Assembly (NCBI GenBank): GCA_031549105.1
Contig: JAVBQK010000042.1
Location: forward strand, 1 to 5,693
Length of the DNA stretch: 5,693 nucleotides
Direction: 5' to 3'
Origin: Avichristensenella sp031549105
GTDB lineage: Bacteria; Bacillota; Clostridia; Christensenellales; Aristaeellaceae
The translations under genes were made by a program, and so were the position numbers. Of this stretch, positions 1 to 5,663 are shown piece by piece; position 1 is the stretch's first letter; every line of letters begins with the position of its first letter. Under the pieces are notes generated by a model that searched no databases, was not told where the DNA came from, and worked only from the letters and a program-made list of their open reading frames with translations.

Positions 1-14
1 CATTGCCCTTTCGA

Positions 15-40
15 AACCCATGTTTGCTCACGCAAGGGTT
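15..40 (+). repeat. Bulged hairpin, left arm of repeat copy A
   Basis: AACCC (15-19) pairs with GGGTT (36-40). A one-sided ATGT bulge (20-23) follows, then TTGC (24-27) pairs with GCAA (32-35) around a TCAC loop. In copy B the inner stem reads TCGC/GCGA, so a T-A pair (25/34) has become C-G (5593/5602), which is a compensatory change. The hairpin can alternatively pair over long range with 65-90. Confidence 0.75.
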
Positions 41-64
41 GGCTTGATCCACTAAACAAAGTTC

Positions 65-90
65 AACCCCTGCGTGGGCAGTGTTGGGTT
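65..90 (+). repeat. Bulged hairpin, right arm of repeat copy A (inverted partner)
   Basis: AACCC (65-69) pairs with GGGTT (86-90). CTGC (70-73) pairs with GCAG (78-81) around a GTGG loop, and the one-sided bulge TGTT (82-85) lies on the 3' side. This mirrors 15-40, whose bulge is on the 5' side. In copy B the loop is GTGA, a GNRA-type tetraloop if transcribed. Confidence 0.75.
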
Positions 91-113
91 GCCAAAGGGC
101 AAGGCCCTTTGGC
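91..113 (+). repeat. Perfect 10-bp hairpin in copy A
   Basis: GCCAAAGGGC (91-100) and GCCCTTTGGC (104-113) are exact reverse complements around a 3-nt AAG loop. The copy B counterpart (5665-5684) carries T5669 and G5680 where copy A has A96 and T108, so pairing is kept as a wobble. No T-run follows, so this is not a canonical intrinsic terminator. Confidence 0.8.
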
Positions 114-120
114 AGGGGGC

Positions 121-141
121 CTGGGGGACAGCGTCCCCCAG
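121..141 (+). repeat. Perfect 9-bp GC-rich hairpin in copy A
   Basis: CTGGGGGAC (121-129) pairs exactly with GTCCCCCAG (133-141) around an AGC loop. It matches the hairpin at 5530-5552, which sits at the opposite end of copy B, so the two form the outer caps of the composite element. It could stop or stabilise transcripts entering from upstream, but the T-rich stretch after it is interrupted and starts a few bases downstream. Confidence 0.75.
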
Positions 142-143
142 CG

Positions 144-181
144 TTCCCTCTTCGTTTTCTCTCGTCTCCCTCTCTTTCCTT
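144..181 (+). promoter_or_regulatory. Pyrimidine-only leader tract before the first RBS
   Basis: Of 38 bases, 36 are T or C. There is no A, and the only two G are at 154 and 164. The tract runs from just after the last repeat hairpin to the Shine-Dalgarno of the first permease. It would be an unstructured mRNA leader that keeps the RBS exposed, and could serve as a ribosomal protein S1 or Rho contact region (inference). No convincing sigma-70 -35/-10 pair is visible in 1-195, so the operon promoter may lie upstream of the window or be of a type I cannot recognise. Confidence 0.45.
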
Positions 182-182
182 A

Positions 183-188
183 AGGAGG
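183..188 (+). promoter_or_regulatory. Strong Shine-Dalgarno for first permease
   Basis: AGGAGG lies 7 nt before the ATG at 196. This spacing is ideal and fixes the start of the first permease. Confidence 0.9.
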
Positions 189-195
189 TCCGCCC

Positions 196-1068
196 ATGAA
201 ACACACGCTCAAACGTGACCTTACTGCTTGGCTGATCATGCTGCCCGGGCTGATCCTGTTCGCTTTCTTCGTCTGGGAACCGCTGCTGGAGAGCATCCGG
301 CTGTCGTTTTACGAGGCCAAGGGCATGCGGATTGTTCAGTTCATTGGGCTGGAGAATTACAAGAGCGTGATCAATGGGCCGGATTTCTGGCCCGCGGTGG
401 TTAATACGTTCAAGTATTGTCTGTGGTCGCTGCTTATCGGGTTCATGATCCCGATCGTGTTCGCGGTGCTGATCAACGAGGCGACGGTGGGCCGCAGCTT
501 CTTCCGCGTGGCAGTGTACCTGCCCAACATCGTGCCCGGGCTTGCGACGGTGTTTCTATGGCGGTTTTTGTTTAAGAACGGCGACATGGGCGCGATGAAC
601 ATTTTGCTCAAGTCCGTGGGGTTGCCGATGTCCACCTGGCTTTCCAATTCGAAGATGGTTATCCCGCTCATTGTGCTTACCATGACATGGAAGAGCGCCG
701 GCGCCACGACGCTGATCTATCTTGCTGGGTTGCAGGGCATCAATCCTGAGCTGTACGAAGCCGCGATCATCGACGGCGCAGGCGTGTGGGGCCGCATCCG
801 GAATATTACTGTACCTAACATTTATAATCTCGCGCGCACGCTGCTGATTTTGCAGGTAATCGCTGTGTTCCAGATCCTGTATGAGCCGCTGGTGATGACC
901 AACGGCGGGCCGAACAACGCGTCCATTTCGCTGATGCAGCTGGTGTTCCGCTACGCGTTTGACAAGTTCGACTACGCGAAGGCGTCGGCAATGTCGGTGA
1001 TGATCTCTATCGTGCTGATTACGCTGACGCTGGTCTACAACCGGATCAACAAGCCCAAGGATCTGTGA
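196..1068 (+). CDS. Sugar ABC transporter permease, CUT1 family (LacF/UgpA/MalF type)
   Basis: This 290-residue inner-membrane protein forms one half of the transmembrane channel of a carbohydrate ABC importer. The start (AWLIMLPGLILFAFFVWEPL, residues 11-30) is the typical first helix of LacF/UgpA-type permeases. About six hydrophobic helices follow (roughly 13-33, 73-95, 104-126, 155-177, 213-231 and 262-282). The EAA loop that docks on the ATPase is intact: E188-A-A, then DGAG (193-196), ending in VP at 206-207. The family-typical TNGGP segment is at 235-239. Length is normal for the family. The partner permease begins 13 nt downstream, so this is a heterodimeric system. Neither the solute-binding protein nor the ATPase is in the window. 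The cargo cannot be told from the permease; the downstream phosphorylase suggests a gluco-disaccharide or short oligosaccharide. Confidence 0.95.
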   Translation: MKHTLKRDLTAWLIMLPGLILFAFFVWEPLLESIRLSFYEAKGMRIVQFIGLENYKSVINGPDFWPAVVNTFKYCLWSLLIGFMIPIVFAVLINEATVGRSFFRVAVYLPNIVPGLATVFLWRFLFKNGDMGAMNILLKSVGLPMSTWLSNSKMVIPLIVLTMTWKSAGATTLIYLAGLQGINPELYEAAIIDGAGVWGRIRNITVPNIYNLARTLLILQVIAVFQILYEPLVMTNGGPNNASISLMQLVFRYAFDKFDYAKASAMSVMISIVLITLTLVYNRINKPKDL

Positions 1069-1073
1069 GGAGG
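1068..1073 (+). promoter_or_regulatory. Shine-Dalgarno deciding the start of the second permease
   Basis: AGGAGG overlaps the last base of the upstream TGA stop and lies 8 nt before the ATG at 1082. The in-frame GTG at 1073 overlaps this motif itself and has no comparable site upstream, so ATG 1082 is the better start. Confidence 0.85.
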
Positions 1074-1081
1074 TGCGGAAG

Positions 1082-1984
1082 ATGGCGCGCTTTTTTGAAA
1101 AGAACGACGGCGTGATCCGCACTTACGACCTGCGAAAGCCACGCGTGAAGATCGGCTACCTGCTGATGTATTTGGTGCTGGTTATTGTTTTTCTAATTTG
1201 CGTGATGCCGCTGGTCTGGGTTGTTCTTTCGGGGTTTAAGGATCAAAAGGAGTTCCTGCGCGGCGTACAGGCAGCCGACAAGCGGTACTACCCGCAGTTC
1301 CTGCCGCAGTCGTTCAGCATGCAGGGGTATATCGATTCTTGGAACACGATGAAGTTTTACCGCTACTACTTCAACTCGTTTGCCGTCGTCATTGGCAGCG
1401 TGGTCTGCGCGCTGCTGTTCAACGGGCTGACCGCGTACGTGATCTCCCGCCTGAAGCCGCGCGGTTCCAAGGCGGTGTACGCGCTGATCATGGCGACGCT
1501 GATGCTGCCGATGACCACGTCGATGGCACCGCTGTTCATGAACATCTCGCGCCTGGGCCTTACGGCGACATTTGTGCCGCTGTGGCTCTCCTTTGGCGCA
1601 AACGCGTTTTATATCGTCCTCTTCAAGAATTTTTACGATGCGATGCCCGAATCGCTGATGGAAGCGGCGCGCCTGGATGGCGCAGGCGACCTGACGCTGT
1701 TCTTCTATATTGTGCTGCCGCTGTCGATGCCCATCAACATGGTCATCATCATTTACGCGATCAACGGCGCGTGGTCCGACTTCCTGCTGCCGTATCTGGT
1801 GCTTAACAACACGCCGCTGGAAACGGTGATGGTGCGCCTGTTCAGCTACCGCTCCAGCGACCGCATCAAGGATATCGACATCATCCGCGCCATCGTCTTC
1901 TCCATCACGCCGCCTATTGTACTGTTTATTATCTTCCAGCGGCAGATCACGCAGAACGTGATGTCCGCCGGAATTAAGGGGTGA
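1082..1984 (+). CDS. Sugar ABC transporter permease, CUT1 family (LacG/UgpE/MalG type)
   Basis: This 300-residue partner permease completes the transmembrane dimer. I chose ATG 1082 over the in-frame GTG 1073 because an AGGAGG sits 8 nt before the ATG and overlaps the GTG. A long first helix (about 24-50) ending in VLSGFK is typical of MalG/LacG proteins. It is followed by an outward loop (52-95) and further helices near 97-121, 132-152, 163-182, 205-230 and 268-287. The EAA motif is intact: E194-A-A, DGAG (199-202), ending LPL (212-214). The C-terminus FQRQITQNVMSAGIKG is the family signature tail. The GH65 gene starts 3 nt after the stop, which implies translational coupling. Nothing looks truncated or unusual. 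Confidence 0.95.
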   Translation: MARFFEKNDGVIRTYDLRKPRVKIGYLLMYLVLVIVFLICVMPLVWVVLSGFKDQKEFLRGVQAADKRYYPQFLPQSFSMQGYIDSWNTMKFYRYYFNSFAVVIGSVVCALLFNGLTAYVISRLKPRGSKAVYALIMATLMLPMTTSMAPLFMNISRLGLTATFVPLWLSFGANAFYIVLFKNFYDAMPESLMEAARLDGAGDLTLFFYIVLPLSMPINMVIIIYAINGAWSDFLLPYLVLNNTPLETVMVRLFSYRSSDRIKDIDIIRAIVFSITPPIVLFIIFQRQITQNVMSAGIKG

Positions 1985-1987
1985 CCT

Positions 1988-4159
1988 ATGGCTAAGACCG
2001 CGGATGCGTATTTCCTGATCGAACCGTGGCGGATCGTAGAGCGCGGCTTTGACCCCGCCTACGCGCTGATGGCCGAGTCGATATTTTCGCTGGCGAATGA
2101 ACACATGGGCGTGCGCGGGTACTTCGAGGAGGGCAGCGGCACGCCCTCTCTATTGGGCAGTTATTTCGGCGGGGTGTACGAGTTCTCCGGCGAGGACGCA
2201 CCCGGCGGGTATAAGGGGATCGTGGGGCAGACGCACCACATGATCTGCGCGGCGGACTGGCTGTACTGCCGAATCAGCGCCGATGGCGAAACGCTGTGCA
2301 TTGGCGAGAGCCAGATAGCCGATTTTGAGCGCACGCTGGACCTTCGCACTGGCGTGCTTTCGCGTGCGTTTACCTGGACGCTGCAAAGCGGCACCAATGT
2401 GCGGGTAATGTTTGAACGCATCCTGTCGATGGGCGACGCGCGGCGCGCATGCCAACGCATCACGCTGTGCGCCGATAGGCCCGCACAGGCCGTTGTAACG
2501 CTGGGCATCGACGGCAACGCGGTGCATCGGATGACCGGCCGCTGTGACTGGCGCGAGATCGATGCCGCCGCGGGCGGCGGGCGGGCGTTCCTGGAGCTTG
2601 AGACGAAAACCACCGCACAGCGCATCCGCTGCGCAATGGAGATAGACGTGCCGGGCGCGATTACACCGGTGCGCTCACCCCGCTTCGTCGGCGCGGAGGT
2701 GGCGCTGGCGCTAGAACCCGGCTTGGAAGCTGTACTGGAAAAGCACCTGTTCAATCAGGTGAATGCTGCCGAGGACGGCGGCGCGATGCCGGGTTTTGCT
2801 GCGCTGCTTGCGGAAAACAGCGCGCACTGGGCTGACTTCTGGGCACGTTCCGATGTGGTCATCGAAGGAGATGAGGCAAACCAGCAGGGCATCCGCTTCT
2901 GCCTGTTCCAGCTGCACCAGACGTACCGCGGGCTATCCGGTGCGCACAACATCGGTGCGAAGGGCCTGACGGGCGAGGCGTACAACGGCCATGCGTTCTG
3001 GGACACAGAGACTTATTGCCTGCCCTATTATCTGCTGGGCGACCCACAGGCGGCGAAAAACCTGCTGCTGTTCCGCTACGGCACTCTGCCGCAGGCGAAG
3101 CGGCGCGCGGTGCAGTTGGACTGCCGGGGCGCGTGCTATCCGCTCGCAACGCTGAACGGCGACGAGGCGTGCACGCTCTGGCAGCACGCCAGCCTGCAGA
3201 TGCAGCCCTCCACGGCGGTCGCATACGGCATCTGGCACTATGTGCACATGACCAATGACGCCGCGTTCGAGGAAAACGAGGGGCTGGAGATGCTCATCGA
3301 GATCTGCCGCTACCTCGCCAGCCGTGGCGACTGGAACGCCGACCGCACCGCGTACGGCTATTACGGCGTGATGGGTCCGGATGAGTTTCATTTGATGGTG
3401 AACAACAACTATTACACCAATGTAATGGCAAAAAAGACGCTGGAATACACGCTGCGGATTCTGGAAAGGCTGCCGGATGCGCCGGTCGCCCCGGGGGAAA
3501 AGGAAGCCTGGCGCGAGGCAGCCAGCAAGATGTACCTATCCCAGCGTGCGGACGGCGTCTATGAGCAGAACGAGGGGTTCTTCTCGCTGCCGCATATTGA
3601 CGTGGATACGATCCCGCGCGAGGAGTTCCCGCTGTACGAACACTGGAGCTATGACCGCATCTATCGCACGGACATGATCAAGCAGCCCGATGTGCTGATG
3701 GCGATGTTCCTGCACCCCAGCGATTACCCGCCGGAGGTCAAGCACGCCAACTACGCCTACTACGAGCCGCGCTGCATCCACGAAAGTTCGCTTTCCCCGT
3801 CTGTGCACAGCGTGCTCGCCAGCCAGTTGGGGCTTGCGCGCGAAGCGTATGATTTCTTCGGTTTTGCTACGCGCCTAGACCTGGACAATTACAACCGCAA
3901 CACCGGCGAGGGGCTGCATCTGACGAGCATCGCCGCCGCATGGGTAACGATCGTGTTCGGTTTCGGCGGGTTGCTCACGGATGGCGCGCTGCCGTCGCTG
4001 GCCCCATCGCTGCCGGAAGGCTGGACGAAGTACAGCTTCCTGCTGACGCTGTCGGGCAGCGTTCTCCGCGTGACGGTGGATACTGTCGGTGCGTCCATCG
4101 CACGTGAGTCAGGCGGGCCGGTGACCCTCCTTTGGTACGGAGAGGAAAGGGTGATTTAG
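1988..4159 (+). CDS. Glycoside hydrolase family 65 disaccharide phosphorylase (maltose/kojibiose/nigerose phosphorylase-like)
   Basis: This 723-residue enzyme has no signal peptide, so it should be cytosolic. GH65 phosphorylases invert the anomeric centre, cleaving an alpha-glucoside with phosphate into beta-glucose 1-phosphate and a free sugar. The N-terminal beta-sandwich spans about 8-275, with the family opening around ESIFSLANEHMGVRGYFEEG (30-49). The (alpha/alpha)6 catalytic barrel covers about 295-665. It contains the substrate-cleft segment GLTGEAYNGHAFWDTE (326-341), the general-acid motif GPDEFH with E466 as probable catalytic acid, NNNYYTN (472-478), IKQPDV (564-569) and the phosphate-pocket region HESSLSPSVHS (598-608). 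A short C-terminal sheet ends the protein. The family usually runs about 750-780 residues, so this member is slightly short. All key motifs are present, so a phosphorylase rather than a trehalase-type hydrolase is likely. The linkage it cuts (alpha-1,2, 1,3, 1,4, or to a non-glucose acceptor) cannot be assigned. No beta-phosphoglucomutase gene is adjacent. Confidence 0.93.
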   Translation: MAKTADAYFLIEPWRIVERGFDPAYALMAESIFSLANEHMGVRGYFEEGSGTPSLLGSYFGGVYEFSGEDAPGGYKGIVGQTHHMICAADWLYCRISADGETLCIGESQIADFERTLDLRTGVLSRAFTWTLQSGTNVRVMFERILSMGDARRACQRITLCADRPAQAVVTLGIDGNAVHRMTGRCDWREIDAAAGGGRAFLELETKTTAQRIRCAMEIDVPGAITPVRSPRFVGAEVALALEPGLEAVLEKHLFNQVNAAEDGGAMPGFAALLAENSAHWADFWARSDVVIEGDEANQQGIRFCLFQLHQTYRGLSGAHNIGAKGLTGEAYNGHAFWDTETYCLPYYLLGDPQAAKNLLLFRYGTLPQAKRRAVQLDCRGACYPLATLNGDEACTLWQHASLQMQPSTAVAYGIWHYVHMTNDAAFEENEGLEMLIEICRYLASRGDWNADRTAYGYYGVMGPDEFHLMVNNNYYTNVMAKKTLEYTLRILERLPDAPVAPGEKEAWREAASKMYLSQRADGVYEQNEGFFSLPHIDVDTIPREEFPLYEHWSYDRIYRTDMIKQPDVLMAMFLHPSDYPPEVKHANYAYYEPRCIHESSLSPSVHSVLASQLGLAREAYDFFGFATRLDLDNYNRNTGEGLHLTSIAAAWVTIVFGFGGLLTDGALPSLAPSLPEGWTKYSFLLTLSGSVLRVTVDTVGASIARESGGPVTLLWYGEERVI
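4149..4154 (+). promoter_or_regulatory. Ribosome binding site supporting the GTG start of the beta-helix gene
   Basis: GGGTGA within the last codons of the GH65 gene can pair with the 3' end of 16S rRNA and lies 6 nt before GTG 4161. The alternative in-frame ATG at 4173 would remove the Lys-Arg of the signal peptide, so GTG is preferred. Confidence 0.55.
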
Positions 4160-4160
4160 C

Positions 4161-5513
4161 GTGAAGAGATGGATGATCGCACTGCTGCTGTGCCTGGCAG
4201 CCATTCCGGTGTGCGCACAGGCAGACGCATCCGATGGCTGCCGGGTATGGCTGGACGGCGTAGAGATAGCAATCCTGAATACCGCTGTAAACACCACTCG
4301 CACCTGGACATCGCGCCCGATGACCACGACAGCGCCGGTAGCCGTGGGCATCGTAGACGATCCTGTCGAGGTGACGGTGCAGTTCATCGGCGTGGCGCTG
4401 GAAAGCATCACCATCCGGCCACTGTCGCTGGGCATCACCGCCGAGATTGACAGTGACACCGCACGCTTTGCGCTGGACGGCCCCGCCAACGTCACTGTGG
4501 AGTACAATGGCCAGGTAGTAGGCGCGCTGCACCTGTTCCTGGCCGCGCCGGACGAAAACAGGCCCGATGTGGGTGCTAGCGGTGTGATTTACCTAGGCCC
4601 CGGCGAGCACAGCGGGATCATCACGCTGGACAGCGGCGACACCCTCTACCTGGACGAGGGTGCGGTATTGCACGGCGCGGTTCGCGCCAGCGGCGTCACG
4701 GACGTGCGCATCGCCGGGCGCGGCATCATTGATGGCAGCGGGTTTGACCGCTGGTCGGACACCATTGTGCCGATCGACATCAGCAACGCGCAGAATGTCA
4801 CAATTGAAGGAATCACCATTCTGGACCCATCCGCGTGGACGCTCAACCTGTACAAGAGCCAGCACGTCACCGTGGACGGCGTGAAGATCATCGGCGCGCG
4901 CTCCAATAGCGACGGGATCACCATCCAATCCTGCGAGGATGTGCTGGTGACGAACTGCTTTGTGCGCGGCTGGGATGACAACCTGGTCGTCAAAGGCTAC
5001 GACGGCGACGCGTGCGACATCACATTCGAGAACTGCACCCTCTGGACAGACCTGGCCCAGTCCTGCGAGATCGGCTATGAAACCCGCGCTGACGTGATTG
5101 AGCGGATCACATTCCGAGACATCACCGTCCTGCACGCTTTCCACAAGCCCGTGATGTCCATTCACAACAGCGACAACGCGCTCGTGCGGGACATCCTATT
5201 CGAAAACATCATCATAGAAGATGCGCAAATGGGCCAAGGCGACGGCATGAACCTGCTGATCGAGCTGACAACAACGCGCTCCCAGTGGTCAAAAGCCAAG
5301 GAGCGCGGCTCAATCCGGAATGTAGAATTTGACGGCATCACCGTTCTCTCCGGCAACCCAAGCGGCATCCGCATCTTCTCCGCGGGCGAGGAAACAAATA
5401 TCGACGAAGTAACGCTCAAAAACCTAACGCTGCTAGGCGAGCCAATTACAGACATCTCTCAGCTACGCCTGAACACGAACCGGCACAACGGGCCGGGGAT
5501 ACGGGTGGAGTAA
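4161..5513 (+). CDS. Secreted right-handed beta-helix glycosidase, GH28 (polygalacturonase)-like with GH49-like N-terminal domain
   Basis: This 450-residue protein starts at GTG, 1 nt after the GH65 stop. A type I signal peptide is clear: Lys2-Arg3, a hydrophobic core at 5-18 and a probable cut after CAQA (about 21). There is no lipobox, so the enzyme is exported freely. Residues 25-128 look like an all-beta domain, ending in LHLFLAAP, then GVIYLGPGEHSG (141-152) enters the helix. The helix repeats carry V-x-I-x-G/N-I-T-I patterns from about 155 to 430. NSDG (249-252) and DD (272-273) match the GH28 NTD and DD catalytic motifs with D251-D272 21 residues apart, as in fungal polygalacturonases. 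The usual GHG and RIK motifs are absent; CEIGYETRAD (302-310) stands where GHG would be expected. Pectin cleavage is therefore not assured, and an alpha-glucan or other glycan target is possible. The operon suggests that it feeds the importer. Confidence 0.85.
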   Translation: MKRWMIALLLCLAAIPVCAQADASDGCRVWLDGVEIAILNTAVNTTRTWTSRPMTTTAPVAVGIVDDPVEVTVQFIGVALESITIRPLSLGITAEIDSDTARFALDGPANVTVEYNGQVVGALHLFLAAPDENRPDVGASGVIYLGPGEHSGIITLDSGDTLYLDEGAVLHGAVRASGVTDVRIAGRGIIDGSGFDRWSDTIVPIDISNAQNVTIEGITILDPSAWTLNLYKSQHVTVDGVKIIGARSNSDGITIQSCEDVLVTNCFVRGWDDNLVVKGYDGDACDITFENCTLWTDLAQSCEIGYETRADVIERITFRDITVLHAFHKPVMSIHNSDNALVRDILFENIIIEDAQMGQGDGMNLLIELTTTRSQWSKAKERGSIRNVEFDGITVLSGNPSGIRIFSAGEETNIDEVTLKNLTLLGEPITDISQLRLNTNRHNGPGIRVE

Positions 5514-5529
5514 GGGGTGCGGAGAGACG

Positions 5530-5552
5530 CCAGGGGGACTTTGTCCCCCTGG
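5530..5552 (+). terminator. Strong hairpin just after the operon (possible transcript end, no T-run)
   Basis: CCAGGGGGAC (5530-5539) and GTCCCCCTGG (5543-5552) form a perfect 10-bp stem with a TTT loop, 16 nt after the stop codon of the last gene. The bases that follow are ACCCCC, not a T-run, so it is not a textbook intrinsic terminator. It may end transcription with Rho, protect the mRNA 3' end, or simply be the outer arm of repeat copy B. Confidence 0.45.
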
Positions 5553-5582
5553 ACCCCCACGCGAAGGGCTTCGCCCTTTCGA

Positions 5583-5607
5583 AACCCATGTTCGCTCACG
5601 CGAGGGT
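5583..5607 (+). repeat. Bulged hairpin, left arm of repeat copy B
   Basis: ACCC (5584-5587) pairs with GGGT (5604-5607). The ATGT bulge (5588-5591) is kept, and TCGC (5592-5595) pairs with GCGA (5600-5603) around TCAC. It equals 15-40 with one compensatory pair change. Confidence 0.75.
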
Positions 5608-5637
5608 AAGGACCAGTTTTATAAAAACAAGAAACCC

Positions 5638-5663
5638 AACCCCTGCGTGAGCAGTGTTGGGTT
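5638..5663 (+). repeat. Bulged hairpin, right arm of repeat copy B
   Basis: It differs from 65-90 at one position only (A5650 in place of G77). CTGC (5643-5646) and GCAG (5651-5654) close a GTGA tetraloop, and the TGTT bulge (5655-5658) is kept. A5650 turns the G-T wobble with T28 in the alternative long-range fold into a full A-T pair with T5596. Confidence 0.75.

Larger units (their letters stand above)
1..141. repeat. Composite palindromic intergenic repeat, copy A (left part cut by window start)
   Basis: The sequence shows, in order: the end of a GGGC/GCCC hairpin (1-9), a bulged hairpin (15-40), a 24-nt unconserved spacer (41-64), an inverted partner hairpin (65-90), a perfect 10-bp hairpin (91-113), a G-run (115-119) and a perfect 9-bp hairpin (121-141). 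The same layout returns at 5530-5693 in the same orientation. Segment 5-40 matches 5573-5608 at 33 of 36 positions, and 65-90 matches 5638-5663 at 25 of 26, whereas the spacers are unrelated. The two central arms are inverted copies of each other (20 of 26 Watson-Crick pairs). It has no coding capacity. The architecture resembles REP/BIME elements; it could also be a MITE or a structured RNA region. That it is a repeat is certain; its family is unknown. Confidence 0.9.

Noticed and set aside
15..90. Riboswitch or T-box leader of the operon
   Set aside because: The same structure recurs after the operon in the same orientation, so it is a dispersed repeat rather than a leader specific to these genes. 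No known riboswitch core was recognised.
1..141. CRISPR array
   Set aside because: There are only two distant copies, with internal inverted structure and no regular spacer series.
1..195. Sigma-70 promoter in the leader, for example TTGGCT near 40 with TAAACA near 53
   Set aside because: The spacing is far too short, and the bases lie in the variable spacer of the repeat.
556..1122. Minus-strand open frame (188 codons) opposite the first permease
   Set aside because: It has low-complexity, His/Arg-rich composition, no ribosome site in context, and complete overlap with a well-supported gene.
1193..2104. Long minus-strand open frame (303 codons) opposite the second permease
   Set aside because: The product is rich in Arg, His, Gln and Asp with no domain pattern. 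It mirrors the GC-biased codons of an unmistakable permease on the + strand.
3975..4532. Minus-strand open frame spanning the GH65/beta-helix junction
   Set aside because: It spans two real genes on the other strand, and the translation resembles no family.
4161..5513. Lipoprotein signal (Cys11 or Cys18)
   Set aside because: The residues before these cysteines (LLL and IPV) do not fit the lipobox, and a signal peptidase I site follows naturally at about residue 21.
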